Origin: Nitrospirota bacterium
GTDB taxonomy: Bacteria > Nitrospirota > Thermodesulfovibrionia > Thermodesulfovibrionales > Dissulfurispiraceae
DNA: 41,101 nt
Direction: 5' to 3'
NCBI GenBank assembly: GCA_021791055.1
Contig: JAJYXI010000057.1
Span: 1 to 41,101 of the forward strand
Positions 33,219-41,101 of the stretch are shown here, piece by piece (the stretch's first letter is position 1; each line of letters begins with the position of its first letter). Both the position numbers and the translations under genes were made by a program. Below the pieces are notes generated by a model. It worked only from the letters and a program-made list of their open reading frames with translations. It had not been told where the DNA came from and made no database searches.

Positions 33219-33677
33219 TTATTTGCTTAAAAGTTCCTTGACCCTCTGGCTGACAATCTTTCCGTCAGCCACTCCCTTTGTTTTTGGAGTGACAATCTTC
33301 ATGACCTTCCCCATATCATTCAGAGATGTTGCATTGCATTCTTTTATGGCCGAGAGTATGATTTCGTCTATTTCCTGTGGAGACAACTGTTTAGGAAGAT
33401 AGGACTGGATTATTTCGAGTTCTTTTTTTTCTTTTTCAGAGAGGTCTGTTCTCCCTGCTTTCTCAAACTGTTCTATGGATTCCCTTCTTTGTTTGGCGAG
33501 GGATGACAGGACGGAGAGGGTATCATCATCCGTGAGGGTTCCCATTTTTTCTATGGATTTATTTTTTAAAGAGGCCTTGACCATTCTGATAACCGATACT
33601 CTTAGGTCATCTCTTGATTTCAAGGCCTCCTTGAGCTCTGCATCAAGCCTTTCAGTAATATTGGCAAGGATAGGCAC
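33219..33677 (-). CDS. GatB/YqeY-domain protein
   Basis: The 152-aa protein is all-helical, with the YqeY signature LRVSVIRMVKASLKN near the start, EIIQSYLPKQLS in the middle and MGKVMKIVTPKTKGVADGK near the end. The domain also forms the C-terminal tRNA-binding tail of GatB. YqeY genes often follow rpsU, as here (3-nt gap). The precise function is unknown. It starts with a GTG at 33677, six bases after GAGG. Confidence 0.88.
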   Translation of the reverse strand: MPILANITERLDAELKEALKSRDDLRVSVIRMVKASLKNKSIEKMGTLTDDDTLSVLSSLAKQRRESIEQFEKAGRTDLSEKEKKELEIIQSYLPKQLSPQEIDEIILSAIKECNATSLNDMGKVMKIVTPKTKGVADGKIVSQRVKELLSK

Positions 33678-33679
33678 AA

Positions 33680-33880
33680 TTACCTCGCTGAGAATGTTCT
33701 TGTTCTTTTTGCGGCCTTTTTACGAGCAGCCAAGATCTTTTTCTTTTTCTTGACGCTTGGTTTGTCGTAATGCTCCCTCTTTTTTATCTCTGAAAGTATG
33801 CCTTCCCGCTCGCACTGTTTCTTAAAGTGCTTAAGGGCAGAATCCAAAGATTCATTGTCTCTTACTTTTACAGAGGGCAT
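33680..33880 (-). CDS. rpsU: 30S ribosomal protein S21
   Basis: A 66-aa basic protein with the S21 pattern ([31 protein letters not shown]) and a lysine-rich tail. First gene of the macromolecular-synthesis operon. AGAGGGGTGA precedes the ATG. Confidence 0.95.
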   Translation of the reverse strand: MPSVKVRDNESLDSALKHFKKQCEREGILSEIKKREHYDKPSVKKKKKILAARKKAAKRTRTFSAR

Positions 33881-33916
33881 TTATAATCACCCCTCTCTGT
33901 TTGGGATTTTCAAGTA

Positions 33917-33945
33917 ATTTACCAATTCGGGGAATTTTCTGTCAA
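33917..33945 (-). promoter_or_regulatory. Candidate promoter of the rpsU operon
   Basis: On the minus strand a perfect TTGACA (33945-33940) is followed after 17 or 18 nt by GTAAAT or TAAATT. The -10 is weak. It lies about 37 nt upstream of the rpsU ATG, after the tRNA-Arg gene. Confidence 0.5.
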
Positions 33946-33959
33946 GAAAAATACAGAAG

Positions 33960-34033
33960 CGCGCCCAGGAGGATTCGAACCCCCGACCTGCGGATTCGTA
34001 GTCCGACGCTCTATCCAGCTGAGCTATGGGCGC
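33960..34033 (-). tRNA. tRNA-Arg (anticodon ACG)
   Basis: The minus strand gives a cloverleaf: acceptor GCGCCCA/TGGGCGC, D arm TAGCTCAGCTGGATAGAGC, anticodon loop CTACGAA with anticodon ACG (read as ICG), T arm GGGGGTTCGAATCCTCC. CCA is not encoded. The reading of CGU/CGC/CGA codons depends on A-to-I editing by TadA. Confidence 0.93.
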
Positions 34034-34041
34034 ACATGGAA

Positions 34042-34071
34042 ATTCTATCAATAATCTTCGGGTTTTATCAA
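34042..34071 (-). promoter_or_regulatory. Candidate promoter for tRNA-Arg
   Basis: Minus strand TTGATA (34071-34066), 18-nt spacer, TAGAAT (34047-34042), ending eight bases before the mature tRNA 5' end. Confidence 0.5.
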
Positions 34072-34150
34072 CATACAGGTTGTCACGGCTTGCACTATAT
34101 GCTACTTTTTAAGGTATAGAGAGAAGCTAATTCTATAAAAGGGGGATATT

Positions 34151-34666
34151 ATGGATGACATATTGAAGATCATAAAAGATAGGCGCAGCATCAGGAACTT
34201 TCAGAAAAAGGATATTCCTGATGAGATAATCAAAAAGCTTGCAGATGCCCTTATCTGGGCACCGAGCGCAGGAAACCTGCAGTCAAGGAAGTTTTATTTT
34301 GTAAGGGATGAAAAAACAAAGAGGGATATTGCTGTTGCGGCTCTTAACCAGAATTTCATTGCTGAAGCGCCCCTTGTTGTCGTTGGATGTGCTGACAGGA
34401 GGATTGAGAATCGGTATGGAGACAGGGGTGTCAACCTCTATTCAATTCAGGATGTGGCATGCAGTATTATGAATATGATGCTTACTGCATGGGAAAACGG
34501 GCTCGGCAGCGTTTGGGCCGGCGCATTCAGGGAAAGCGATGTGTTTGAAATATTGGACATGCCGAATAATTTAAGGCCTGTTGCAATAGTGCCGGTTGGC
34601 TATCCTTCGAGGATTCCATCAGCACCGCCGAGGGTTTCTGCAAAAGAGGCGGTGGAGTTTAAGTGA
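34151..34666 (+). CDS. Nitroreductase-family FMN protein
   Basis: The 171-aa protein has the nitroreductase pattern: RRSIRNFQKKDIPDEIIKKLADALIWAPSAGNLQ at the N-terminus (FMN-binding Arg and Ser), the central IQDVACSIMNMMLTAWENGLGSVWAG and C-terminal PVGYPS. It is on the short side for this family. These flavoproteins use NAD(P)H to reduce varied substrates; the substrate is not predictable. AAGGGGGA precedes the ATG. Its last 67 nt overlap the convergent pseudouridine synthase gene. Confidence 0.85.
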   Translation: MDDILKIIKDRRSIRNFQKKDIPDEIIKKLADALIWAPSAGNLQSRKFYFVRDEKTKRDIAVAALNQNFIAEAPLVVVGCADRRIENRYGDRGVNLYSIQDVACSIMNMMLTAWENGLGSVWAGAFRESDVFEILDMPNNLRPVAIVPVGYPSRIPSAPPRVSAKEAVEFK

Positions 34667-35613
34667 CGGATACATTCCTCCATATCCTCCGGCAGAGGGC
34701 TTGAAAACTCAAGATATTCTTTGGTTGCAGGATGGATGAATCCGAGTGTCTCTGCATGGAGCATCTGGCGGGGAAAGACTATTTTTTTTCTGTCTATTTC
34801 GATAACTGTTTTTTTGCCGTAGGTTTTGTCACCGAGTACAGGATGTCCGATTGCGGCAAAATGAACTCTTATCTGGTGCGTCCTTCCTGTTCCGAGCTTT
34901 GCTTCAATGAGCGTTGCAGCGCCGAATCTCTTTATTGCCCTCCATCTGGTAACCGCTTCTTTTCCCCTTTCTGTTCGTGTCGACATCTTTTTTCTGTCTG
35001 AGACGGCCCGTCCTATCTTCATCTCAATTTCCCCTGAATCCTCTTTGATATTGCCATAAACAAGAGTTACATATTTCCTGTTTATTGTCCTTTTTTGGAA
35101 TTGCTCTACGAGGTCGTAATATGCCGCATCGTCAAGGGCGACAACCATTACTCCTGATGTGTCTTTATCAAGCCTGTGGACTACTCCGGGACGCAAAGGC
35201 CCTCCGATGGTCGCTAATTTTTTGCAATGATAGGCAAGGGCATTAAGGAGAGTGCTTCTATTATGTCCTGCTGCAGGATACACAACCATGTCTGCAGGCT
35301 TGTCCACCACAACAAGATGTTCGTCAATGTAAAGTATCTTGATAGGGATAGGTTCGGGTATGAGGATTTCCTTTTCTTCTTCAGGCTCATGGACTGTGAT
35401 GTTATCATCTATCTTTACTTTGTAGTTCTGGTCCTCTATCTTTTTATTCACGAGAACAAGGCCATTTTTTATGAGCTTCTGCATCTGTGAACGGGTAATC
35501 CCCGTTTTTTCTGAAACAAAAATATCGAGCCTTTCTGGAATGTCTGATTGTAAGACAGTAATGGAGATTGTCTTTCTTCTGTGTTCTGTCTTCTGTCCTC
35601 TGTCTTTTTCCAT
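34600..35613 (-). CDS. RluD-family 23S rRNA pseudouridine synthase
   Basis: The 337-aa protein has an S4 RNA-binding domain ([29 protein letters not shown]) and a pseudouridine synthase domain with the catalytic HRLDKDTSG (Asp151), GRTHQIRVH and [11 protein letters not shown] motifs. It converts uridines in large-subunit rRNA. The first 15 or so residues are encoded by a heptamer array. The last 20 residues (after ECIRHL) lie in sequence shared with the convergent nitroreductase gene and are not typical of the family, so the stop may have moved. Confidence 0.88.
   Translation of the reverse strand: MEKDRGQKTEHRRKTISITVLQSDIPERLDIFVSEKTGITRSQMQKLIKNGLVLVNKKIEDQNYKVKIDDNITVHEPEEEKEILIPEPIPIKILYIDEHLVVVDKPADMVVYPAAGHNRSTLLNALAYHCKKLATIGGPLRPGVVHRLDKDTSGVMVVALDDAAYYDLVEQFQKRTINRKYVTLVYGNIKEDSGEIEMKIGRAVSDRKKMSTRTERGKEAVTRWRAIKRFGAATLIEAKLGTGRTHQIRVHFAAIGHPVLGDKTYGKKTVIEIDRKKIVFPRQMLHAETLGFIHPATKEYLEFSSPLPEDMEECIRHLNSTASFAETLGGADGILEG
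35570..35604 (-). repeat. Heptamer array (YTCTGTC) encoding the RluD N-terminus
   Basis: Five heptamers in plus orientation: GTCTTTC, TTCTGTG, TTCTGTC, TTCTGTC, CTCTGTC. On the minus strand they encode [12 protein letters not shown], just after the start codon. Single orientation. Confidence 0.6.
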
Positions 35614-35675
35614 CGCCTTGCAAATATTATATCAGAGTGATAGAATTACCAGTTAGCAATATTGGGAGGAACACC

Positions 35676-37130
35676 TTGAAGCTCAATGAATTAACCATTT
35701 CCGAATTAAGAAGGCTTCTTGACGATAGAGAGGTTAAGCCCGGGGAAGTCCTTGATGATATTTATAACCGTATTGATGCGGTAGACGATAAGGTAAAGTC
35801 TTATATTACGATAACAAAGGATGTTGCCTATGAGATGGCAAAGGATGCAGAGCAGGCAATCCTTTCGAATAAAGCATCCCTTCTGACAGGAATACCTGTT
35901 GCAGTGAAAGACAATATGTGCACAAAGGACATATCGACCACATGCGCATCAAAGATACTCCATAATTTCAAGCCTCCTTATGAAAGCACGGTAACAGCAA
36001 GACTTAAGGAGCAGGGATATATTCTTACAGGGAAAACAAATCTTGATGAGTTCGCCATGGGCTCTTCCACGGAAAACTCAGGCTTTCATACAACAAGAAA
36101 TCCATGGGATCTGGAGCGTGTTCCGGGCGGAAGCAGCGGCGGCTCTGCTGCTGCTGTTGCTGCTGATGAATGTATTGCAGCTCTCGGCTCTGATACAGGA
36201 GGCTCTATAAGACAACCTGCTGCACTCTGCGGAGTTGTCGGCTTAAAGCCAACTTACGGCAGGGTTTCGAGATACGGGCTTGTTGCCTTTGCTTCATCCC
36301 TCGACCAGATAGGACCCATTACAAAAAATGTTGCGGATGCTGCCATAATGCTCAATGCCATAGCAGGGCATGATCCTTCTGATTCCACCTCAGCGCCCAT
36401 GGATGTTCCTGATTTCGCAAATGTACTGGGTCATGACATAAAAGGCTTAAAGATAGGTATTCCGAAGGAATACTTTATCGAGGGAATGGATAAAGATATC
36501 GAGGATTCTGTGCGCACAGCAATAAAAAAGCTTGAATCACTTGGTGCAATTCCTGTTGAGGTCTCTCTTCCCCATACAGGCTATGCAGTTGCCACTTACT
36601 ATATACTTGCCACATCAGAGGCATCTTCCAATCTTGCAAGATACGATGGCGTTAAATACGGATTCAGGGTAGACGGAAAAGATTTGCTTGATATGTATAT
36701 GAATACAAGGGCGCAGGGGTTCGGCTCCGAGGTAAAAAGGAGGATAATGCTCGGCACATATGCCCTCTCTGCAGGATATTATGAGGCTTATTATAAAAAG
36801 GGTCAGCAGGTAAGGACATTGATAAAGCAAGACTTTGACAATGCATTCAAAAATGTGGATGTAATTGTTACACCCACATCGCCAAGCGCCGCATTCAAGA
36901 TCGGCGAAAAGGCTACAGACCCGCTTCAGATGTATCTTTCTGACATATTTACAATATCGGTGAACCTCGCAGGCGTGCCTGCCATTTCCATTCCATGCGG
37001 TTTTACAAGGGACAACCTTCCGGTCGGTTTGCAGATTATCGGTAAACATTTTGACGAAGAATCCATATTCAAGATTGCCTATGCCTATGAGCAGAGCACA
37101 GAGTGGCATTTAAGGAGACCGCAGCTATGA
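35676..37130 (+). CDS. gatA: Aspartyl/glutamyl-tRNA amidotransferase subunit A
   Basis: The 484-aa amidase has the Ser-cisSer-Lys machinery: Lys in PVAVKDN, the [13 protein letters not shown] loop and [11 protein letters not shown]. GatCAB converts misacylated Glu-tRNA-Gln or Asp-tRNA-Asn to the correct amide form. I chose the TTG at 35676, which has GGGAGGA six bases upstream and gives the normal family length; a longer frame from 35568 would add 36 residues unlike the family and run into the opposite gene. Overlaps gatB by 4 nt. No gatC is in the window. Confidence 0.94.
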   Translation: MKLNELTISELRRLLDDREVKPGEVLDDIYNRIDAVDDKVKSYITITKDVAYEMAKDAEQAILSNKASLLTGIPVAVKDNMCTKDISTTCASKILHNFKPPYESTVTARLKEQGYILTGKTNLDEFAMGSSTENSGFHTTRNPWDLERVPGGSSGGSAAAVAADECIAALGSDTGGSIRQPAALCGVVGLKPTYGRVSRYGLVAFASSLDQIGPITKNVADAAIMLNAIAGHDPSDSTSAPMDVPDFANVLGHDIKGLKIGIPKEYFIEGMDKDIEDSVRTAIKKLESLGAIPVEVSLPHTGYAVATYYILATSEASSNLARYDGVKYGFRVDGKDLLDMYMNTRAQGFGSEVKRRIMLGTYALSAGYYEAYYKKGQQVRTLIKQDFDNAFKNVDVIVTPTSPSAAFKIGEKATDPLQMYLSDIFTISVNLAGVPAISIPCGFTRDNLPVGLQIIGKHFDEESIFKIAYAYEQSTEWHLRRPQL

Positions 37131-38560
37131 TGAAATACGAGGCAGTTATCGGTCTTGAAGTCCATGCACAGATGCTTACGGATACAAAGATGTTCTGCGG
37201 CTGCTCAACCAGATTCGGCTCTGAGCCCAATACACAGACATGCCCTGTGTGTATCGGTATGCCGGGTGTCCTTCCGGTTATGAACAAAAAGGCCCTTGAA
37301 TTCACAATCAAGACAGGGCTTGCCACGAACTGTAAAATATCCCCTTACAGCAGGTTTGCGAGGAAGAATTATTTCTATCCCGACCTGCCGAAAGGTTATC
37401 AGATAAGCCAGTATGAGCTCCCGATATGCGAGGGCGGATACATAGAGATCGTTCTCGACGGAGAGGCGAAGAGAATCGGCATCACGAGGATTCACATGGA
37501 GGAAGACGCAGGCAAGAATATCCATGAAGGCAGCGGCCCTTACAGCTTTGTTGATCTAAACCGTGCAGGCATTCCTTTGATGGAGATAGTCTCTGAGCCT
37601 GACATAAGAAGTCCTAAAGAGGCTGCTGAATACATGAAAAAGCTGAGGACAATCCTTCGCTATCTTGGCGTATGCGACGGCAACATGGAGCAGGGCTCTC
37701 TCAGGTGTGATGCCAATGTCTCTATAAGACCTGTTGGGCAGAAGGAATACGGAACAAGGGCAGAGGTAAAAAATATCAACTCATTTAAGTTTGTTGAAAA
37801 GGCCATGGAATATGAGATTAAAAGGCAGATAAAGGTTGTTGAAGAAGGTGGGAGGGTAATACAGGAGACAAGGCTCTGGGATTCAAATAAGGGGATAACG
37901 GAGTCTATGCGGGGGAAGGAAGAGGCCCATGACTACCGCTACTTCCCGGAACCTGATCTCGTGCCTATAGCTGCAGATAAGGAGTGGATTGATGAAATCA
38001 GGAGTACACTCCCTGAACTGCCAGATGCAAAAAGGGAGAGGTTTATTTCTGGATACGGCATTCCTGAATACGATGCTGATTTACTTACTGAAGAAAAAGT
38101 TAGAGCCGAGTGGTTTGAAGATGCGGTAAAGGCAGGCGGAAAACCAAAAATTGTAGCTAACTGGATAATAACAAATATTTTCAAACGCCTGAAAGAAGAA
38201 GATAAAGAAATTAATGAAACACTTCTTAAGCCTAAACACTTAGTCAGTTTACTTAGTCTTATTGATGCAGGGAGTACCAGTAGTACAATGGCAAAAACTA
38301 TTATTCTGGATGAGATCTTTAAAAGTGGTAAAATGCCTGAGGACATCGTCAAAGAAAAGGGGCTTGTACAGATAAGCGATGCAGGAGAGATAGAGAAGGC
38401 GATAGATGAGATTCTCGCAAAAAGCCAGAAAGAGGTTGAGCGTTATAAGTCCGGAGATGAAAAGCTGATTGGATTCTTTGTCGGGCAGATTATGAAGGCA
38501 ACCAAGGGTAAGGCAAATCCGCAGATGGTGAATGAGCTGCTAAAGAAGAAATTAAGCTAA
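37127..38560 (+). CDS. gatB: Aspartyl/glutamyl-tRNA amidotransferase subunit B
   Basis: The 477-aa protein begins [12 protein letters not shown] and has the conserved CPVCIGMPG zinc-site region (paired with C-x-C at CGCS), the kinase-like core ([35 protein letters not shown]) and the C-terminal YqeY-like tail domain. It activates the misacylated tRNA for GatA. ATG at 37127 overlaps the gatA stop (ATGA), with AAGGAGA upstream. Confidence 0.95.
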   Translation: MMKYEAVIGLEVHAQMLTDTKMFCGCSTRFGSEPNTQTCPVCIGMPGVLPVMNKKALEFTIKTGLATNCKISPYSRFARKNYFYPDLPKGYQISQYELPICEGGYIEIVLDGEAKRIGITRIHMEEDAGKNIHEGSGPYSFVDLNRAGIPLMEIVSEPDIRSPKEAAEYMKKLRTILRYLGVCDGNMEQGSLRCDANVSIRPVGQKEYGTRAEVKNINSFKFVEKAMEYEIKRQIKVVEEGGRVIQETRLWDSNKGITESMRGKEEAHDYRYFPEPDLVPIAADKEWIDEIRSTLPELPDAKRERFISGYGIPEYDADLLTEEKVRAEWFEDAVKAGGKPKIVANWIITNIFKRLKEEDKEINETLLKPKHLVSLLSLIDAGSTSSTMAKTIILDEIFKSGKMPEDIVKEKGLVQISDAGEIEKAIDEILAKSQKEVERYKSGDEKLIGFFVGQIMKATKGKANPQMVNELLKKKLS

Positions 38561-38680
38561 AAATACTTGAAAAATTTTATCGGTGCAATATATATTATGC
38601 CAGTCAAAATTTCCTTAAAGGGGAAAAATAATCCTCAAATTGGAAGGCAGTAAGGGCTTGAGTCCATGTAAAATCAGGCT

Positions 38681-38699
38681 TAACATGCATGGCATGTTA
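38681..38699. promoter_or_regulatory. Palindrome overlapping the sigma-54 -24 element
   Basis: TAACATGC (38681-38688) and GCATGTTA (38692-38699) are perfect 8-bp inverted complements with a 3-bp centre. The right arm covers part of the -24 region. It may be an operator. The rest of 38561-38741 holds an AT-rich stretch and no other signal that I can name. Confidence 0.5.
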
Positions 38700-38705
38700 G
38701 TTGCT
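38690..38705 (+). promoter_or_regulatory. Sigma-54 (-24/-12) promoter of the triheme cytochrome
   Basis: TGGCAT (38690-38695), five bases, TTGCT (38701-38705): a near match to TGGCAC-N5-TTGCW. The invariant GG (38691-38692) and GC (38703-38704) have the right spacing. Transcription should start near 38716, leaving a short leader with AAAGGGGGTGA before the ATG at 38742. Confidence 0.72.
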
Positions 38706-38741
38706 TTTATAATTGTTCAATAAAAGAAAGGGGGTGAATAT

Positions 38742-39059
38742 ATGAGGATTTTAACAGCAATATTGGCAATCCTGATAGCAGTTGTTTTCGTCGGCACTGC
38801 AATGGCAGTTCCTCCGGGAAAGACCATAGAGTTTGCAGGCGGAGCAATGGGCAAGATCGTTTTTGACGGCAAGACCCATGCAGACAAGGGTCTCAAATGC
38901 AATGACTGTCATACAAAGATATTCCAGATGAAGAAAGGATCTGCAAAGATGAAAATGGCAGATATCAATGCTGGAAAGTTCTGCGGCGAATGCCATAACG
39001 GCACAAAGGCATTTAAGACAAGCGATGCGGCAAACTGTACAAAATGCCACAAGAAATAA
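38742..39059 (+). CDS. Periplasmic triheme cytochrome c7-type protein
   Basis: The 105-aa protein has a signal peptide (cleavage likely after AMA) and three CxxCH motifs (CNDCH, CGECH, CTKCH) with the H-x-D-K-G and MKMADINAGK pattern. It corresponds to one three-haem module of the lipoprotein cytochrome at 1951-2715, which carries two. Cytochrome c7-type carriers shuttle electrons across the periplasm. It is a single-gene unit between gatB and a terminator, with its own sigma-54 promoter. Confidence 0.92.
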   Translation: MRILTAILAILIAVVFVGTAMAVPPGKTIEFAGGAMGKIVFDGKTHADKGLKCNDCHTKIFQMKKGSAKMKMADINAGKFCGECHNGTKAFKTSDAANCTKCHKK

Positions 39060-39079
39060 TTAGAGAGAGCAATAAAAAA

Positions 39080-39104
39080 GGCGACCATCTGGTCGCCTTT
39101 TTTT
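39080..39104. terminator. Intrinsic bidirectional terminator
   Basis: GGCGACC and GGTCGCC form a 7-bp GC-rich stem (39080-39097) with an ATCT loop, flanked by A6 on the left and T7 on the right. It ends the cytochrome gene on the plus strand and the aminotransferase gene on the minus strand. Confidence 0.9.
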
Positions 39105-39117
39105 ATTTATATAGATT

Positions 39118-40035
39118 CTACTTAATATAGGTAATCCATGATTCGTACTTCTTATTCTTGCCTTTGACTATGTCAAAGAATATGGACTGCAATTTTTTGG
39201 TAGTCTTGCCCCTCTTGCCATCCCCAATCACTCTGCCATCAAGTTCCCTTATGGGGGTGACTTCTGCTGCTGTCCCTGTGAAGAATGCCTCGTCAGCTAT
39301 ATATACTTCATCCCTTGTGAACCGCTCTTCTCTGGTATCTATTCCTGCATTCTTTGCGATTGTTATTATACTGTCCCTTGTGATGCCTTCCAATACGGAG
39401 GTGAGGGGAGTTGTCTTCAATACGCCGTTTCTTACGATGAAAATGTTTTCACCGCTTCCTTCCGACACGTATCCTTCCGTATCGAGCAGAAGCGCTTCGT
39501 CATAGCCTGCGGAAATAGCCTCTTTTTTTGCAATCTGCGAATTTACATAATAACCGCATATCTTTCCGCGCGACATGTTGGAATTCACATGATTTCTTAT
39601 GTATGAAGACACTTTTACCCTGATGCCTTTTTCGAGGCCTTCTTCGCCTAGGTACGCGCCCCAAGGCCATGCAGCGATGGCGACATTTACAGGATTGCCT
39701 TTGGGATAAAGTCCCATTGCGCCGTATCCGATGTAAACGAGCGGCCTGATGTAGCACTCTTTTTGTTTGTTTGCTTTCACCATATCTATAATCGCCTTTT
39801 TAATTTCGTCTTCTGCAAAGGGTATCTCCATGAGAAATATATGCGCTGACTGAAATAATCTTTTTACATGCTCATTGAGCTTGAAAATGGCAGGTCCTTT
39901 TGGCGTGTTGTAGCAGCGGATTCCTTCAAAGGCACCGAGTCCATAATGCAGCGTGTGCGTCATTATGTGGATTTTTGCGTCATCCCAGTTTACGAACTTC
40001 CCGTCCATCCATATCTTTTCTGTTTTATTAATCAT
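39118..40035 (-). CDS. ilvE: Branched-chain amino acid aminotransferase
   Basis: The 305-aa class IV PLP enzyme has [16 protein letters not shown], the [19 protein letters not shown] segment with the PLP-binding Lys, EGSGENIF, and GTAAEVTPI. It exchanges the amino group between glutamate and the branched-chain 2-oxoacids. The start has no Shine-Dalgarno and lies about nine bases after a -10 element. Confidence 0.93.
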   Translation of the reverse strand: MINKTEKIWMDGKFVNWDDAKIHIMTHTLHYGLGAFEGIRCYNTPKGPAIFKLNEHVKRLFQSAHIFLMEIPFAEDEIKKAIIDMVKANKQKECYIRPLVYIGYGAMGLYPKGNPVNVAIAAWPWGAYLGEEGLEKGIRVKVSSYIRNHVNSNMSRGKICGYYVNSQIAKKEAISAGYDEALLLDTEGYVSEGSGENIFIVRNGVLKTTPLTSVLEGITRDSIITIAKNAGIDTREERFTRDEVYIADEAFFTGTAAEVTPIRELDGRVIGDGKRGKTTKKLQSIFFDIVKGKNKKYESWITYIK

Positions 40036-40044
40036 AGGTTATTA

Positions 40045-40074
40045 TTTATAACAGTAGTATATTGGCTGTGTCAA
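40045..40074 (-). promoter_or_regulatory. Sigma-70-type promoter for ilvE
   Basis: Minus strand TTGACA (40074-40069), then TTATAA after 17 nt or TATAAA after 18 nt (ending at 40046 or 40045). The predicted start is three to four bases before the ATG at 40035, so the mRNA would have almost no leader. Confidence 0.6.
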
Positions 40075-40104
40075 TTTTAAATTGGATATATTAAAAACAT
40101 TTAT

Positions 40105-41101
40105 ATGAAAGAACTGATCATCATAGGCGGAGGGCTTGCAGGCTGTGAGGCCGCATGGCAGGCTGCAAAGAGGGGAGTTAATGTCCTGCTTTTTGAGATG
40201 AGACCGGAGAGAATGACAGAGGCCCATAAAACCAATTCGCTGTCAGAGCTTGTCTGCTCCAATTCTCTGAGGTCAAAGGAGATAAACACGGGAGCAGGTC
40301 TCTTGAAAAAAGAATTGGAGCTTGCGGATTCCTTGATAATGAAGGCAGCAAAGGAGTCTGAAGTATCTGCCGGCTCTGCCCTTGCTGTTGACAGGGTGAT
40401 GTTTTCTGAATTTATAACTGTGACTATCGAGAGCCATCTCAATATAAAAATTATCAGAAAAGAGGTTGTGGAGTTTCCCGATTCGATTGCTATTATAGCC
40501 ACAGGCCCCCTCACATCAGGTGCAATGGCTGATGCCATAAAAGCTGTTATCGGAGAGGAACATCTCCATTTTTATGATGCCATAGCTCCGATTATAGATG
40601 CCGAGAGCATTGACTACTCAAAGGTCTACCTGTCTTCAAGATATGGGAAGGGCGGGGACGACTATGTGAACTGTCCCATGACTAAGGAAGAATATAATCA
40701 GTTTTATGATACATTAATGAAGGCGGATACCGTTTCGGCAAGGGATTTTGAAGATATAAAGGTCTTTGAAGGCTGTATGCCTGTAGAGGTTATGGCGAAA
40801 AGAGGCAGGAATACGCTCGTGTTCGGGCCTTTAAAACCTGTTGGTCTGCCAGACCCGAAAACAGGAAAAATCCCTTACGCAGTTGTACAATTGAGACTTG
40901 AAAATAGAGAAAAGACAGCATACAACATGGTCGGTTTTCAGACAAGGCTGAAATGGCCTGAACAAAAGAAGGTATTCAGAATGATACCGGGGCTTGAGAA
41001 TGCAGAGTTCCTGAGATTCGGCAGTATTCACAGGAATACATATATAAACTCACCGAGGCACCTGAATGCAGACCTTACCTTGAAAGAAAAAAACAACATA
41101 T
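40105..41101 (+). CDS. trmFO: FAD/folate-dependent tRNA m5U54 methyltransferase (partial, cut by window end)
   Basis: The open frame from ATG 40105 runs to the window edge (about 332 codons). It starts with an FAD-binding [19 protein letters not shown] motif, then [13 protein letters not shown] and [11 protein letters not shown], and later [28 protein letters not shown] and [11 protein letters not shown], all characteristic of TrmFO (Gid). It methylates U54 in the T loop of tRNA using methylenetetrahydrofolate and FADH2. About 100 C-terminal residues are missing. Confidence 0.95.
   Translation, partial: MKELIIIGGGLAGCEAAWQAAKRGVNVLLFEMRPERMTEAHKTNSLSELVCSNSLRSKEINTGAGLLKKELELADSLIMKAAKESEVSAGSALAVDRVMFSEFITVTIESHLNIKIIRKEVVEFPDSIAIIATGPLTSGAMADAIKAVIGEEHLHFYDAIAPIIDAESIDYSKVYLSSRYGKGGDDYVNCPMTKEEYNQFYDTLMKADTVSARDFEDIKVFEGCMPVEVMAKRGRNTLVFGPLKPVGLPDPKTGKIPYAVVQLRLENREKTAYNMVGFQTRLKWPEQKKVFRMIPGLENAEFLRFGSIHRNTYINSPRHLNADLTLKEKNNI

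Noticed and set aside
40101-40538. Minus-strand ORF opposite trmFO
   Set aside because: It is the shadow of the plus-strand TrmFO frame, whose motifs are unmistakable.

Overview
The window reads as a bacterial chromosome segment from an anaerobic or microaerobic, cytochrome-rich lineage. The multihaem c-type cytochromes, NtrC-type regulation, selenocysteine use, GH57 branching enzyme and KPWND-type receiver domains together suggest a Nitrospirota (Thermodesulfovibrionia-like) or deltaproteobacterial-grade organism. That assignment is inference from gene content only; there is no rRNA gene here.

Layout. (1) 298-2715 (+): a three-gene electron-transfer operon with a 7-haem membrane-anchored cytochrome c, a four-helix cytochrome b and a 9-haem lipoprotein cytochrome. 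(2) 6490-2808 (-): a sensor kinase with a periplasmic CxxCH haem motif, its sigma-54-dependent NtrC-type partner and a small membrane protein. (3) 8329-6586 (-): rho and a PaaI-like thioesterase; rho has a promoter and a structured leader of about 240 nt. (4) 24185-8627 (-): about 15.5 kb of tightly packed signalling genes, comprising four intact histidine kinases, receiver proteins with HD-GYP or PAS outputs, an MglA-like GTPase, a receiver-PilB/GspE-zinc-ribbon fusion ATPase, and one hybrid kinase broken by two deletions. (5) 24290-26934 (+): selD, itself a selenoprotein read through an in-frame UGA, followed by a GH57 glucan branching enzyme; a LysR regulator converges on it. (6) 33880-27956 (-): an extended macromolecular-synthesis operon, rpsU-yqeY-nif3-dnaG-rpoD-tRNA-zinc-ribbon protein, with a tRNA-Arg gene just upstream. 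(7) 34151-41101: nitroreductase, RluD-type pseudouridine synthase, gatA-gatB, a triheme cytochrome with a near-consensus sigma-54 promoter, a branched-chain aminotransferase, and the 5' part of trmFO, cut by the window end.

How parts connect. The triheme cytochrome at 38742 is homologous to the repeated three-haem module of the lipoprotein cytochrome at 1951. It has a sigma-54 promoter, and the window also encodes a sigma-54 activator next to the other cytochromes, so one haem- or redox-sensing circuit could control both sets. The 15-kb operon combines c-di-GMP phosphodiesterases, an MglA-like polarity GTPase and a PilB-like motor ATPase, which suggests control of a type IV pilus or surface motility machine.

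The most unusual pattern is a dispersed family of word-like arrays: degenerate tandem heptamers or octamers, often followed by their own inverted complement. Intergenic copies use 8-nt units and form hairpins; copies inside coding regions use 7-nt units and are translated in frame.
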